From Opitutaceae bacterium (GTDB lineage: Bacteria; Verrucomicrobiota; Verrucomicrobiia; Opitutales; Opitutaceae), in the NCBI GenBank assembly GCA_003151515.1, contig PLXS01000025.1:310001-374000 (forward strand): 64,000 nt of DNA, given 5' to 3'. The translations under genes and the position numbers were made by a program. How positions within the stretch are numbered: position 1 is the stretch's first letter; each line of letters begins with the position of its first letter. The notes beneath the pieces were generated by a model. It was not told the DNA's origin. It saw only the letters and a list, made by a program, of their open reading frames with translations, and ran no database searches. Positions 8,766 through 18,646 of this stretch are shown piece by piece.

Positions 8766-9845
8766 TCAGTTCGCGGCCGGGTAGCTGCCAAGCCACTTCA
8801 CGGTCGGGCAGAACTTGGTCAGCTCCCCGACCGCAGCCTTCATCTGCGGGTCCTCGTAGTGGCCCGTCACGTCTATGAAGAAGTAGTAGTCCCAGGGCCT
8901 CTTCTTGCTCGGCCTCGACTCGATCTTCGAGAGGTTGATCCCGCGCTCGCCGAAGGGCATGAGCATCCGAAGCAGGGAGCCCGAGTGAGAGGCGGCCTCG
9001 TCGCCGAGCGAGATCAGGAAGCTCGTCATGTCCTTGCCCCCGCCGACGGGCCCTGCCGGCTTGCGCCCCAGGACGAAGAAGCGCGTCGTGTTGTCGGCCT
9101 TGTCCTGGATGTTGCGCACGAGGACCGGGACGCCGTGGTGCTCGGCCGCGGCCTCGCTCGCCACCGCCGCCGCCTTCGGGTCCTCCTTGGCGATCAGCAC
9201 GGCGCGGGTCGTGCTCGAGGTGTCCAGCACCTGCGCGTGAGGCAGGTGGCGCTGAAGCCAGTGCCGGCATTGGGCGAGGGCCTGGTCCTTGGAGTAGACC
9301 TTCTCGATCTTGTCCAGGGGCGACTGCGCGATCAGGGCGTGCGAGATCTCCAGGTAGATCTGGCCCACGATCTTCAGGTCGCTCTCCACGAAGCTGTCCA
9401 GGGCCTCGCGCACGCTCCCCTCCGTCGAGTTCTCGATCGGGATCACGGCGTTGTCGGACTCGCCCTTCTCCACCGCGGTGAAGATGTCCTCGATCGTGGC
9501 CATGGCGTGGTAGTCGACGCTGGCCCCGAACTTCTTTATCGCCGCGGAATGCGTGTTGCTGGCCTCGGGCCCCAGGTAGGCCACCAGGAGGGGCTTCTCG
9601 AGCGCGATGGCCGCCGACATGATCTCGCGGTAGATGGCGCGCAGCGCCTCGTTCTTGATCGGGCCCTCGTTCTGCGCGCAGACCTTGCGCATGACGGCGT
9701 CCTCGCGCTCCGGAACGAAGATCTCCTGGCCGGAGTCGCGCTTGATCTTGCCGATCGCGGCGGCGAGGGCGAGGCGCCTGTTGACGAGCGCCACGAGCTC
9801 GTTGTCGATGGCGTCGATCTCCTTCCGGATGGGGCCGAGGTTCAT
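8766..9845 (-). CDS. pheA: Bifunctional chorismate mutase/prephenate dehydratase (P-protein)
   Basis: This 359-residue protein has three domains. Residues about 1-85 form an AroQ-type chorismate mutase (IRKEIDAIDNELVALVNRRL, then VPEREDAV). A prephenate dehydratase domain follows (VAYLGPEASNTHSAA, VIPIENSTEGSV, and the TRFFVLG motif). A C-terminal ACT domain with the Phe-binding ESRP motif comes last (KIESRPSKKRPWDYYFF). It converts chorismate through prephenate to phenylpyruvate for phenylalanine synthesis and is probably inhibited by Phe through the ACT domain. The ATG at 9845 overlaps the scpB stop as TGATG, so the two are coupled. Confidence 0.95.
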   Translation of the reverse strand: MNLGPIRKEIDAIDNELVALVNRRLALAAAIGKIKRDSGQEIFVPEREDAVMRKVCAQNEGPIKNEALRAIYREIMSAAIALEKPLLVAYLGPEASNTHSAAIKKFGASVDYHAMATIEDIFTAVEKGESDNAVIPIENSTEGSVREALDSFVESDLKIVGQIYLEISHALIAQSPLDKIEKVYSKDQALAQCRHWLQRHLPHAQVLDTSSTTRAVLIAKEDPKAAAVASEAAAEHHGVPVLVRNIQDKADNTTRFFVLGRKPAGPVGGGKDMTSFLISLGDEAASHSGSLLRMLMPFGERGINLSKIESRPSKKRPWDYYFFIDVTGHYEDPQMKAAVGELTKFCPTVKWLGSYPAAN

Positions 9846-10615
9846 CAGCTTTGGGCCGCGTCCGGGGCGCCCCGGGGCGCCTCCTCGGGCAGGCCGAGGG
9901 CGAGCTCGTCCAGCCCCATGTCGGCGTCGTTGGGCGTGTGGCCGGCCGAGCCGCCTTTCAGCCACTCGTCGATCTGGCGCGAGGAGAGGACGTCCGAGGC
10001 GGGCAGCTCGTCCAGGGACTTGACGCCGACGAACTCGAGGAACCTCTCGGTCGTCCCGTACTGGAGCGGGCGCCCGGGAAGCTCCGCGCGGCCGACGACC
10101 GTTATCAGCTCGCGCTCGAGCAGCTTCGAGATGCCCGCGTCGGCCGAGACGCCCCTGACGGACTCGATCTCGGCCCGCGTCACCGGCTGCCTGTAGGCGA
10201 CGACCGCGAGGGTCTCCACGGAGGACTGGGAGAGCTTGGCCGGGGGCGGCTCCTCGCGCAGCAGCCGGATCCAGCGCGCGAAGCGCGGCTGGGTGGCCAG
10301 GCGAAAGCCGCTCGCCCCGTCCACGAGGACCAGGCCCTCGTCGGCCGCCCGCAGCTCGGCCGCGATCTCGTCCATGGCCTCGCGGATCTGCGCGGCCGTG
10401 ACCAGGGCGGGCACGCCCTCGTAGAGGTCGGGGGAGTCCGCCGGCTCGGCGGGCAACTCCGCGGCGTCGGGGGCCGGAGCCGGAGCGGCTCCCTCCGGGG
10501 CCGCCTCGGCCTGTCTGTGGAACCGCTCGAAGGTCGACTGGATGTCCTTCATGGCGAGCGGCTGGCCGGATGAGTAGAGCAGTGCCTTAAGCACCTTTTT
10601 CAGATTGAACGCCAT
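9845..10615 (-). CDS. scpB: Segregation and condensation protein B
   Basis: This 256-residue ScpB is the winged-helix kleisin-binding subunit of the SMC-ScpAB condensin. It has the N-terminal MAFNLKKVLKALLYSSGQPL helix, the core LSQSSVETLAVVAYRQPVTR, and RGVSADAGISKLLERELI. An Ala/Pro/Glu-rich insertion (about residues 30-65) separates the first helices and is longer than usual. The start at 10615 is the first that gives the family N-terminus. It is divergent from ilvD, with about 103 bases between starts. Confidence 0.9.
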   Translation of the reverse strand: MAFNLKKVLKALLYSSGQPLAMKDIQSTFERFHRQAEAAPEGAAPAPAPDAAELPAEPADSPDLYEGVPALVTAAQIREAMDEIAAELRAADEGLVLVDGASGFRLATQPRFARWIRLLREEPPPAKLSQSSVETLAVVAYRQPVTRAEIESVRGVSADAGISKLLERELITVVGRAELPGRPLQYGTTERFLEFVGVKSLDELPASDVLSSRQIDEWLKGGSAGHTPNDADMGLDELALGLPEEAPRGAPDAAQS

Positions 10616-10718
10616 GCGACGGATTGCTCTGCAGTGAATGGCGTGGCGCGGCGGCCATGCAACCATGAAAACACCGCTTGCGGGGGCGCTCCCCCTTGCG
10701 TTGACTGTGCGACCGCCC

Positions 10719-12428
10719 ATGAGCGCGCCCAAAGGCAACCTTCGCAAGCACTCCTCCATCGTGGTAGACGGGCCCGACAGGTCCCCGAACCGCTCCATGC
10801 TGCGGGCGGTCGGCTTCGGCGACGCCGACTTCGCGAAGCCCGTCGTGGGCGTCGCCTCGACCTGGAGCATGGTGACGCCGTGCAACATGCACATCGACGA
10901 GCTCGCCCGCGAGGCGGCGGCCGGCGCGGACGGGGCCGGGGGCAAGGCCGTTGTCTTCGGCACCATCACGGTTTCCGACGGCATCAGCATGGGCACCCCC
11001 GGCATGCGCTATTCCATGGTCTCACGCGAGGTGATCGCCGACTCGATCGAGACGGTGGCCGGCGCCGAGGGCTTCGACGCCGTGGTCGCCATAGGCGGCT
11101 GCGACAAGAACATGCCCGGCTGCCTGATCGCGCTCGCGCGCCTGAACCGCCCCTCGGTTTTCGTCTACGGCGGCACCATCCTGCCGGGCATCCACCCCGG
11201 CACCAAGAAGGAGTGCGACATCGTGTCGGTCTTCGAGGCCGTGGGCCAGCACGCAGCGGGCAAGCTTGACGACGCGGGCCTGCACGCGGTCGAGGAGTGC
11301 TCGATCCCGGGCCCGGGCTCCTGCGGCGGCATGTACACGGCCAACACCATGGCCTGCGCCATCGAGGCCCTAGGCATGAGCCTGCCCAACAGCTCGACTC
11401 AGCTCGCCGTCGGCCCGGAGAAGCGCGGGGACTGCAGGCGCGCCGCCGAGGCGGCCCTCTCGCTGCTAAGGGCAGGCATCCGACCCAGGGACATCATCAC
11501 GCGCAAGGCGTTCGAGAACGCGATCGCGGTCGTCATCGCCCTGGGCGGCTCGACAAACGCCGTCCTGCACCTGCTCGCCATGGCGCACGCCGCGAACGTG
11601 AGGCTCTCGATCGACGACTTCACGCGCGTCGGCAGGAGGGTCCCCGTCCTCGCGGACCTTAAGCCCTCGGGCAAGTACGGCGTCTCGCACCTGGTGCGCA
11701 TAGGGGGGCTGCCGCCCCTGATGAAGATGCTTCTGGACAAGGGGCTGCTGCACGGCGGCTGCATGACCGTCACCGGCAGGACGGTCGCCGAGAACCTGCG
11801 AGGCGTGGCCCCCTACCCCGCCGACCAGGACGTCATCCGGCCGTTCTCAAACCCGATCAAGGCCGACAGCCACCTGCGCATCCTCTACGGCAACCTGGCG
11901 CCCGGCGGCGCGGTGGCGAAGATCTCCGGCAAGGAGGGGCTCGCGTTCTCCGGAAGGGCCATCGTCTTCGAGTCCGAGGAGTCCGCTCTGCGCGCGATCC
12001 TGGGCGGCCGCGTGAAGGCCGGCCACGTGGTCGTGATACGAAACGAGGGCCCCGTGGGGGGCCCCGGCATGCGCGAGATGCTTGCGCCGACGAGCGCGGT
12101 CGTCGGCAAGGGGCTCGGAAGCTCCGTGGCCCTCATCACCGACGGGCGCTTCTCCGGCGGCAGCCACGGCTTCGTCGTCGGCCACATCACCCCGGAGGCC
12201 GCCGTCGGCGGGCCGATCGGGGTCGTGCGCAACGGCGACACGATAACGATCGACGCGGTCGCGGGCACGATAACGCTCGGGCTCGGCGCCAAGGAGATCC
12301 GCGCCCGCGCAAGGGCCCGGCGCCCGGCCAGGCCGAGGGAGACCCGCGGGGCGCTCGCCAAGTACGCGAGGCTCGTCTCCAGCGCCTCCCTGGGGGCCGT
12401 GACGGACAGGGACCTCTTTTTAAAATGA
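10719..12428 (+). CDS. ilvD: Dihydroxy-acid dehydratase
   Basis: This 569-residue enzyme dehydrates 2,3-dihydroxy-acids to 2-oxo acids in valine, isoleucine and pantothenate synthesis. The Fe-S cluster cysteines are present in [21 protein letters not shown] and [15 protein letters not shown]. The C-terminal [19 protein letters not shown] motif is intact. The ATG at 10719 gives the usual N-terminal length. An in-frame ATG at 10665 would add 18 residues rich in Leu, Ala and Val. The stop overlaps pgi as ATGA (12425-12428). Confidence 0.96.
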   Translation: MSAPKGNLRKHSSIVVDGPDRSPNRSMLRAVGFGDADFAKPVVGVASTWSMVTPCNMHIDELAREAAAGADGAGGKAVVFGTITVSDGISMGTPGMRYSMVSREVIADSIETVAGAEGFDAVVAIGGCDKNMPGCLIALARLNRPSVFVYGGTILPGIHPGTKKECDIVSVFEAVGQHAAGKLDDAGLHAVEECSIPGPGSCGGMYTANTMACAIEALGMSLPNSSTQLAVGPEKRGDCRRAAEAALSLLRAGIRPRDIITRKAFENAIAVVIALGGSTNAVLHLLAMAHAANVRLSIDDFTRVGRRVPVLADLKPSGKYGVSHLVRIGGLPPLMKMLLDKGLLHGGCMTVTGRTVAENLRGVAPYPADQDVIRPFSNPIKADSHLRILYGNLAPGGAVAKISGKEGLAFSGRAIVFESEESALRAILGGRVKAGHVVVIRNEGPVGGPGMREMLAPTSAVVGKGLGSSVALITDGRFSGGSHGFVVGHITPEAAVGGPIGVVRNGDTITIDAVAGTITLGLGAKEIRARARARRPARPRETRGALAKYARLVSSASLGAVTDRDLFLK

Positions 12429-13987
12429 ACTGGAACCGATTCAAGAGCCTGCGATACCAGGACAGCGCCCTGGGGCTGGCGCTAGACATAAGCCGGATCC
12501 CCTTCCCCGACGGCTACATGGCCTCGATGGAGGAGCGGATGCAGAAGGCTCTCGCCGACATGGCCGAGCTCGAGAAGGGGGCCATCGCGAACCCGAGCGA
12601 GAAGCGCATGGTGGGCCATTACTGGCTGCGGGCCCCCCAGCTGGCTCCGACCCCCGAGATCAGGGCGCAGATCGAGTCCACCCTGGCCGCGATCAAGGAC
12701 TTCGCCGCAAGGGTCCACTCGGGCGCCATCGCCGGGCCGAAGGGCAAGTTCCGCCACCTGCTGGTGGTGGGCATCGGGGGCTCGGCCCTGGGCCCGCAGT
12801 TCGTGAGCCACGCCCTGGGCTCGCCGCGCAGGGACAAGATGGAGGTGCACTTCTTCGACAACACGGACCCGGACGGGTTCGACTACGTGCTGGGGCAGTT
12901 GGGCTCGAAGCTCGCCCGCACGCTCGTTGTCGTCATCTCCAAGTCCGGCGGCACGATCGAGACCCGAAACGGCCAGCTTGAGGCCGCGGCGGCCTTCAAG
13001 GCCGCCGGCCTCGACCACCCGAGGCACTTCGTCGCCGTCACGGGAGCCGGATCGAGGCTCGACCAGCTGGCGCAGGCCGAGGGCTGGCTCGCCCGCTTCC
13101 CCATGTGGGACTGGGTCGGGGGCCGCACGAGCGAGATGTGCGCCGTCGGGCTTCTTCCGGCGGCCCTCCAGGGGATCAAGGTCGACGCGATCCTCAAGGG
13201 AGCCGCGGCCATGGACGCCGTCACGCGAAGGAGCGCCACGGCGCAGAACCCCGCGGCCCTCCTCGCCCTCATGTGGCACTTCGCGACGAACGGCCGCGGA
13301 GAGAAGGACATGGTCGTCCTCCCCTACAAGGACCGCCTCCTGCTCTTCTCGAGGTACCTGCAGCAGCTCGTCATGGAGTCCCTGGGCAAGGAGCTCGACC
13401 TGGCGGGCAACGTGGTAAACCAGGGGATCGCCGTCTACGGCAACAAAGGCTCGACCGACCAGCACGCCTACGTGCAGCAGCTTCGCGAGGGCGTGAAGAA
13501 CTTCTTCGTCACCTTCATCGAGGTCCTGAAGGACCGCTCCGGCGCGCCCTTCGAGGTCGAGCCCGGCGTCACGAGCGGCGACTACCTGCAGGGGTTCTAC
13601 CTGGGAACGCGCGACGCCTTGAGCGAGAAGGACCGCTGGTCGGTCACGCTAACCCTGGAGGACGTCTCCCCGCGCTCGCTGGGGATGCTGGTGGCGCTCT
13701 ACGAGCGCGTCGTCGGGCTGTACGCGTCCCTGGTCGGCATAAACGCCTACGACCAGCCGGGGGTCGAGGCAGGAAAGAAGGCGGCCTCCGGGGTGATCGC
13801 GCTCCGCCAGCGCCTGGGCGCGGCGCTCAAGGCCGCCGCCGGGGCGCCGCTCACGGCCGAGGCCCTCGCCTCTCAGGCCGGGGGGGACCCCGAGGCCGCG
13901 TTCAAGATCCTCGAGCACCTCGCCGCCAACGGCTCCGTGCGAAAGGCCTCGCGCAAGCCCTGGTTCGAGTCGACCTACAGCGCCTGA
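12425..13987 (+). CDS. pgi: Glucose-6-phosphate isomerase
   Basis: This 520-residue enzyme interconverts glucose 6-phosphate and fructose 6-phosphate. Diagnostic stretches are [18 protein letters not shown], the sugar-phosphate loop [11 protein letters not shown], and the active-site segment [19 protein letters not shown] containing the catalytic His. The length and the STDQH form resemble the PGI group found in cyanobacteria rather than the enterobacterial form. It is coupled to ilvD by a 4-base overlap. Confidence 0.95.
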   Translation: MNWNRFKSLRYQDSALGLALDISRIPFPDGYMASMEERMQKALADMAELEKGAIANPSEKRMVGHYWLRAPQLAPTPEIRAQIESTLAAIKDFAARVHSGAIAGPKGKFRHLLVVGIGGSALGPQFVSHALGSPRRDKMEVHFFDNTDPDGFDYVLGQLGSKLARTLVVVISKSGGTIETRNGQLEAAAAFKAAGLDHPRHFVAVTGAGSRLDQLAQAEGWLARFPMWDWVGGRTSEMCAVGLLPAALQGIKVDAILKGAAAMDAVTRRSATAQNPAALLALMWHFATNGRGEKDMVVLPYKDRLLLFSRYLQQLVMESLGKELDLAGNVVNQGIAVYGNKGSTDQHAYVQQLREGVKNFFVTFIEVLKDRSGAPFEVEPGVTSGDYLQGFYLGTRDALSEKDRWSVTLTLEDVSPRSLGMLVALYERVVGLYASLVGINAYDQPGVEAGKKAASGVIALRQRLGAALKAAAGAPLTAEALASQAGGDPEAAFKILEHLAANGSVRKASRKPWFESTYSA

Positions 13988-14037
13988 GCAGAGCCGACTT
14001 GCTTCCCGCCCTTCCCGGGCCATAGTCTACTGCACGA

Positions 14038-14208
14038 ATGAATCCGTCCCTTAAACGCGTGGCCGCGGTAATGCTAATAGCGCTCGGCTGCCTCCTTGCA
14101 GGCTGCACGATGGACGCGCCGTCGGACTCGTCCATTCCCTGGAACCGCCCGGCGGACTGGGAGGGCCAGATTCCCGGGATGAGCGGCAGCGGAAGCGCCG
14201 TGCATTGA
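14038..14208 (+). CDS. Very small lipoprotein
   Basis: This 56-residue protein starts MNPSLKRVAAVMLIALGCLL and has the lipobox LAGC with the likely lipidated Cys at residue 23. The mature part is only about 34 residues: a Pro/Trp-rich piece (IPWNRPADWEGQIPG) and a Gly/Ser tail. I do not recognise a family, but the signal is unmistakable. The two tryptophans in a WNRPADWEG context look constrained rather than random. Its stop TGA overlaps the TTG start of rsmI (14205-14208), so translation of rsmI may depend on it. Confidence 0.7.
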   Translation: MNPSLKRVAAVMLIALGCLLAGCTMDAPSDSSIPWNRPADWEGQIPGMSGSGSAVH

Positions 14209-14927
14209 GCCAGGAGCGGACGAACACGTCGCTCAGGGCCCAGCCGGGCCATCTCTACGTTGTCTCGACGCCGATCGGCAACCTCTCGGACCTCTCCGAC
14301 AGGGCCCGTGCGATCCTGGGCTCGGCGGACCTGGTCGCCTGCGAGGACACGCGGACGACCGGCGTCCTGCTGAGCCGCCTGGGGATCAGCCGCGAGCTCG
14401 TCTCGTACCATGAGCACAACGAGGCCGAGGCGGCCGAGAGGCTCGCGCAGGCCATCGCATCCGGCCGCTCCGTCGCCCTCGCGACGGACGCGGGGACCCC
14501 GGGGATGAGCGACCCGGGCTTTAGGGTGGTGCGGGCCTGCCGCAGGCTCTCGCTGCCCGTCGTGCCCGTCCCGGGGCCGGTCGCCTTCGCGGCCGCCCTG
14601 AGCTCGAGCGGCCTTCCGACCAACGGGTTCCTGTTCGCGGGCTTCCTGCCCCCGAAATCCTCGGCGAGGCTCTCCTTCTTCTCCAGTCACCGGGACTTCG
14701 CGTACACGATCGCCCTCTACGAGAGCTGCCACAGGATCGCCAAGGCCCTGGACGACGTCGTGGGGGCGCTCGGCCCGGCGCGCGTCGTCTGCGTCGCCAA
14801 GGAGGTGACGAAGCTCCACGAGACCTTCTGGGTCGGCCCCGCGGGCGAGGTCCGCGACAAGCTCGCCAAGGCGAGCCTGAAGGGCGAGTTCACCCTCCTG
14901 ATCGCCCCGGGAGACTACCGGCTCTAG
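14205..14927 (+). CDS. rsmI: 16S rRNA (cytidine 1402-2'-O)-methyltransferase
   Basis: This 240-residue SAM-dependent enzyme of the tetrapyrrole methylase fold modifies C1402 in the 16S rRNA decoding centre. Family motifs are LYVVSTPIGNLSDLSDRA, ACEDTRTTG, SYHEHNE and ATDAGTPGMSDPG. The C-terminal region ends in the ALDDVVGAL and KGEFTLLIAPG elements. The only start giving the complete N-terminus close by is TTG at 14205, inside the stop of the preceding lipoprotein gene (TTGA). The next ATG is too far downstream. Confidence 0.93.
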   Translation: MSQERTNTSLRAQPGHLYVVSTPIGNLSDLSDRARAILGSADLVACEDTRTTGVLLSRLGISRELVSYHEHNEAEAAERLAQAIASGRSVALATDAGTPGMSDPGFRVVRACRRLSLPVVPVPGPVAFAAALSSSGLPTNGFLFAGFLPPKSSARLSFFSSHRDFAYTIALYESCHRIAKALDDVVGALGPARVVCVAKEVTKLHETFWVGPAGEVRDKLAKASLKGEFTLLIAPGDYRL

Positions 14928-14940
14928 GCCGCCCCCAGGC

Positions 14941-15873
14941 ATGCGAGTCGCCGTCATCGACATCGGTAGCAACTCGATAAAGCTCCTGGTTGCGCAGCGC
15001 GCGCCCGACGGGCTCCTGCAGGAGATCGTCTCGCGCACCCTCGAGGTGCGCATCAGCGACGGGATCGGCTCCGGGAAGCCCACGCTCGGCGCGGGGCCCA
15101 TGCAGCGGGGCGTGGCGGCGGTCGCCGAGCTTGCCGCGGACGCCCGGCGCCTGGGCGCGGAGACCCTCGCCGCCGTGGCCACGAGCGCGGTCCGCGACGC
15201 CTCGAACGGCGCGGACTTCCGGGAGAAGGTGCGCTCGGCGGCCTCGCTCGAGGTTCGCCTCCTCTCGGGCGAGGAGGAGGCCAACCTGATCGGCCGCGGC
15301 CTGACGACCGACCCCGCGCTCAGGCGCTTCGCCGACTTCGACGTCTTCGACCTGGGCGGCGGCAGCCTCGAGTGCCTCTGCTTCAGGGCCCGCTCGATCG
15401 AGCGGGCCATCAGCCTTCCCCTGGGGTGCGTGCGCCTGACCGAGCAGCTGGCGGGCGACTGCGCCCGCCCGCTCGGCCCCGGCGTGGCCGCCGCCGTCGC
15501 GGCCCGCGTGGGCGCGGCCCTCGCCGACTCGGGCTTCCCCCTTCCCGTGCCCAGGGGCCTGGGCGTCGTCGGCACCGGCGGAACCCTGACCACCGTGCGC
15601 GCCATCGAGGCCGAGGCGCGCTCCGTCACCCTGGCCGAGGTCGACCCGCGCATCGCCGTTTCGGCGCTCCGGGCGCTCTTCGACCGGGTGGCCTCGATGG
15701 ACCTCGCGGCGCGGCGCTCGGTGGCGGGCCTCGCCGCGGCCCGGGCCGACGTCTTCCCCGTCGCCCTGGCGACGCTCGTCGCGCTGGCCGAGCACGGCGG
15801 ATTCGAGTCCTACCACCACTCGCTGCGCAACCTGCGCTGGGGCGTCGCCGCGCAGATCCTGGGGGGATCCTAG
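14941..15873 (+). CDS. Ppx/GppA-family phosphatase
   Basis: This 310-residue protein of the actin-like ATPase superfamily starts with the phosphate-1 motif AVIDIGSNSIKLLV. It also has TSAVRDASNG, LSGEEEANLIGRGL, the phosphate-2 motif FDLGGGSLE and the adenosine-type motif VVGTGGTLTTV. Members hydrolyse polyphosphate or pppGpp. The protein is a single catalytic domain lacking the C-terminal HD-like extension of long Ppx proteins, so the substrate cannot be decided from sequence. It is the last gene of the ilvD-pgi-lipoprotein-rsmI run. Confidence 0.88.
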   Translation: MRVAVIDIGSNSIKLLVAQRAPDGLLQEIVSRTLEVRISDGIGSGKPTLGAGPMQRGVAAVAELAADARRLGAETLAAVATSAVRDASNGADFREKVRSAASLEVRLLSGEEEANLIGRGLTTDPALRRFADFDVFDLGGGSLECLCFRARSIERAISLPLGCVRLTEQLAGDCARPLGPGVAAAVAARVGAALADSGFPLPVPRGLGVVGTGGTLTTVRAIEAEARSVTLAEVDPRIAVSALRALFDRVASMDLAARRSVAGLAAARADVFPVALATLVALAEHGGFESYHHSLRNLRWGVAAQILGGS

Positions 15874-15889
15874 GCGCCGCCCCGCGCGC

Positions 15890-16597
15890 CTACTGCTCGA
15901 ACAGCTTGAGCATGTTGCGCACGGCCGCGGCGTGGGACCCGTCGGGCTTGAGCTCGAGGTACTTGTTCAGCGCCTCGACCGTGCCCTCCGGAAGGATGAA
16001 CCTGCCGGTGTCGGGATCCGACTTGCCCTTGCCCGCGAGGAGCGAGCCCTTGATGTAGTAGGCGTCCGCGTGCTTGGGGTCCGCCTTGATGGTCTTCTCG
16101 GCGAAGACCAGGGCCTGGTCCTTGTCGCCGCGCACGTACTCGGCGGCGCAGAGGTTGAAGAAGAGGCTCCCGGGGTCGGGGGAGAGGGGCGCCGCCTGGT
16201 CGTAGACCGCGACGGCATCGCCAAACTTGCCCAGTTTGCGCAGGCAGTCGCCCTCGTCTATCAGCATCCCCAGGAGCTCCCCGCGCTCCTTGTCGCCGGC
16301 CTGCTTCGATAGGATCTCAACGGCCTTCGCGTAGTTGGGCTGCGCGTCGGCGAACTGCGCCGCGTGGAACTGCGACTCGGCGAGGCCGCGCAGGTACTCC
16401 CAGTTCTGCGGATGCGCGGCCAAGAGCTGGCGCGCCAGGTCGCCGGCGTCGGACCAGTGGCCCCCCTGGCGGGCGGACTCAAGCTGCGAGGCGAGCGCCG
16501 CCTCGTCCGCGGGGGCCCCGGCGCCGTCCCGCGCGAGAAGGCTGGCTGAGAGGGCGAGCGCGATGCCCGCGAGCCTGAGTGCGTGTGTCCCTTTCAT
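15890..16597 (-). CDS. Exported TPR-repeat protein
   Basis: This 235-residue protein has a signal peptide (LRLAGIALALSASLLARDGA). Several degenerate tetratricopeptide repeats follow: NWEYLRGLAESQFHAAQFAD, GDCLRKLGKFGDAVAVYDQA, LFFNLCAAEYVRGDKDQALV and DAYYIKGSLLAGKGKSD. TPR repeats mediate protein-protein contacts; an outer-membrane or periplasmic scaffold role is likely but unproven. It lies 75 bases downstream of the rluD-type gene in a minus-strand run and converges with the Ppx gene. Confidence 0.8.
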   Translation of the reverse strand: MKGTHALRLAGIALALSASLLARDGAGAPADEAALASQLESARQGGHWSDAGDLARQLLAAHPQNWEYLRGLAESQFHAAQFADAQPNYAKAVEILSKQAGDKERGELLGMLIDEGDCLRKLGKFGDAVAVYDQAAPLSPDPGSLFFNLCAAEYVRGDKDQALVFAEKTIKADPKHADAYYIKGSLLAGKGKSDPDTGRFILPEGTVEALNKYLELKPDGSHAAAVRNMLKLFEQ

Positions 16598-16672
16598 GGC
16601 GTCGCCTTGGTTGGCGCCATCCTATCGCGGCCGCGGGGGCGCGCCATGAAAAAAACTCGATGCCCGCGCCCC

Positions 16673-17611
16673 CTATGGCGCCTTCAGCGCCCTGATCTGG
16701 GCCTTGAAGTCCGCGGGAAGCGGCGCCCTCAGCTCGAGCGCCCTTCCGGTCTTCGGATGGGCGAGGCGGATGCGCGCGGAATGGAGCATGACGCGGGCGG
16801 GCCTCGCCCGCGCCTTCGCGTCCGGCCTCCAGCCGTAGACCGAGTCTCCCAGGATCGGGTGGCCGAGCGACGCCAGGTGCACGCGTATCTGGTGCGTGCG
16901 CCCCGTGTGCAGCGTGCACGAGACGAGGGCGGCCGCCGCCCCGTACTTCTCGACGACCTGCCAGTCGGTCCACGCCGAGCGCCCGCCGCGGCCCTCCTCA
17001 ATGACCGCCATCTTGTGGCGGTGGCGCGGGTTGCGCCCGATCGCCTTGCGGATCGAGCCGCTCAGCAGGCCGGGGGCCCCGGCGACGAGCGCGACGTACT
17101 CCTTTACCACCGAGCGCTCCGCAAACTGCCTGGCCAGGTCCCTGTGGGCCTCGTCGGTCTTCGCGACGACGATCGCTCCGGAGGTTCCGCGGTCGAGCCG
17201 GTGCACGATCCCGGGGCGCTCGACGCCGCCGATCCCGCTCAGGGTACCCTTGCAGTGCGCAAGGAGAGCGTGGACGAGCGTGTTCTCGCCTGTGCCGGCG
17301 CCCGGGTGCACGACCATCCCGGCCGGCTTGTTGACGACAAGCATCGAGCGGTCCTCGAAGAGGATGTCCAGGTGCATGTCCACCGCCCGGATGGCGGCCG
17401 GCACGACGTCGGGCAGCGAGAACTCGATCACGTCGCCGGCGTGCACGGTCGCGGACCGGCGGATCGGCGCGCCCCTGAGGCTTACGAGGCCCGCGTCGAA
17501 CGCCCTCTGGAGCGCCACGCGGCTGTGCTGCGGAAAGGCGACGGCGAGCGCCTTGTCCGCGCGGGCGACGCGGAGGGACTCCGGCACCGTGTGCCTTAGC
17601 GCCCCGCTCAC
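16673..17611 (-). CDS. rluD: RluD/RluC-type 23S rRNA pseudouridine synthase
   Basis: This 312-residue protein has an N-terminal S4 RNA-binding domain ([18 protein letters not shown]). A pseudouridine synthase domain follows, with the RluA-family catalytic motif [16 protein letters not shown]; the Asp of HRLD is the nucleophile. Further motifs are [10 protein letters not shown] and [20 protein letters not shown]. It probably modifies helix 69 of 23S rRNA, but RluC-like specificity is possible. GTG at 17611 is chosen because it overlaps the upstream adenosine deaminase stop as GTGA and leaves a complete S4 domain. Confidence 0.9.
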   Translation of the reverse strand: MSGALRHTVPESLRVARADKALAVAFPQHSRVALQRAFDAGLVSLRGAPIRRSATVHAGDVIEFSLPDVVPAAIRAVDMHLDILFEDRSMLVVNKPAGMVVHPGAGTGENTLVHALLAHCKGTLSGIGGVERPGIVHRLDRGTSGAIVVAKTDEAHRDLARQFAERSVVKEYVALVAGAPGLLSGSIRKAIGRNPRHRHKMAVIEEGRGGRSAWTDWQVVEKYGAAAALVSCTLHTGRTHQIRVHLASLGHPILGDSVYGWRPDAKARARPARVMLHSARIRLAHPKTGRALELRAPLPADFKAQIRALKAP

Positions 17612-18609
17612 GAGGACTCGATCCTGTCGATCTCCGCAAGCCAGGCGCGGCGCCTCTCGGCCCCGACGTCCGCGACGGCCCAGCCGTTTCGCGCGAGCCG
17701 GGCCAGCTCGGCGCGCGTGAAGCCCGCCTCCGAGGCCAGCGCCTCGTACTCGTCGCTCACCGTGTTGGCGAAGCACAGGGGGTCGTCGGTGCTGACCGTG
17801 CAGTTGATGCCGGCCCGCATCAGCCGGCGCAGCGGGTGCGAGGCAAGGTCGGGAACGACCCCGAGCCTGACGTTGCTTATCGGGCAGAGGTCAAAGGTGA
17901 CCCCGCGGTCGGCCGCGAGCTTGACCACCTCCGGGTCCTCGATGGCGCGCACCCCGTGCTGCACCCTCGTTACCCCCAGGGGCCCTATCGCCTCGCGAAC
18001 GCGCGCCGGCCCGTCGAACTCCCCCGCGTGGCACTTCGTCACCTTGCCCGCCCTCCGGATGCGCTCCCAGACCCGGAACGACCAGGGCTCGGTCGGCATC
18101 TGCTCGAAGCCGTGCAGGTCGACCCCGGCCAGGTGCTCCCAATTCTCGAGGGAGTCGATCACCTCGCGCAGGGGCCCGTCGTAGGCATTCCTCAGGAGCC
18201 CGGCGAACACCCGCACCTCGAGCCCGGGCGGCGCCGCAGCCCGTATCGCGTCGAGAATCTCGGTGCCGGGGACGTTGATGAACTGGGAGACGGCGAGGTG
18301 GAAGCTTGTCTCCACGTAGCGCACGTTCTCGCGCACGTAGCCGGCGAAGATGACGCGCGCGGCCTCGTGGTAGCGCTGCGCGCTCGTGAACCACGGGAGG
18401 GCGTGGTCAAGCAGCGTCCGCTCGAAATCGGGGAACGTCGGGTAGCGGTAGGAGCTCCTGCGAAACTGCGGGTCCGCCGGATAGCGCTCCGGCGAGAGCG
18501 TCCTCAGGAGCTCGTCGTACGGGAGCGCCCCCTCGATGTGCAGGTGGGTCTCCGTCTTGGGGAGCGCCTGGATGAACGCCCCCAGGCTTCCTTGCGTCTC
18601 TTGCGGCAT
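17608..18609 (-). CDS. add: Adenosine deaminase family protein
   Basis: This 333-residue metal-dependent amidohydrolase has the metal-binding THLHIEGAL near the N-terminus, the CHAGE motif, the RVQHGVRA histidine, and STDDPLCF with the catalytic Asp. The layout is that of adenosine/adenine deaminases, which convert adenosine to inosine (or adenine to hypoxanthine). An aminodeoxyfutalosine deaminase role is unlikely because the window carries the classical menaquinone genes. It lies within the run lpxK, aminopeptidase, add, rluD. Confidence 0.87.
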   Translation of the reverse strand: MPQETQGSLGAFIQALPKTETHLHIEGALPYDELLRTLSPERYPADPQFRRSSYRYPTFPDFERTLLDHALPWFTSAQRYHEAARVIFAGYVRENVRYVETSFHLAVSQFINVPGTEILDAIRAAAPPGLEVRVFAGLLRNAYDGPLREVIDSLENWEHLAGVDLHGFEQMPTEPWSFRVWERIRRAGKVTKCHAGEFDGPARVREAIGPLGVTRVQHGVRAIEDPEVVKLAADRGVTFDLCPISNVRLGVVPDLASHPLRRLMRAGINCTVSTDDPLCFANTVSDEYEALASEAGFTRAELARLARNGWAVADVGAERRRAWLAEIDRIESS

Positions 18610-18646
18610 CGCATCAACGAATCCGAATTCGTCGATATGTTCAAGC

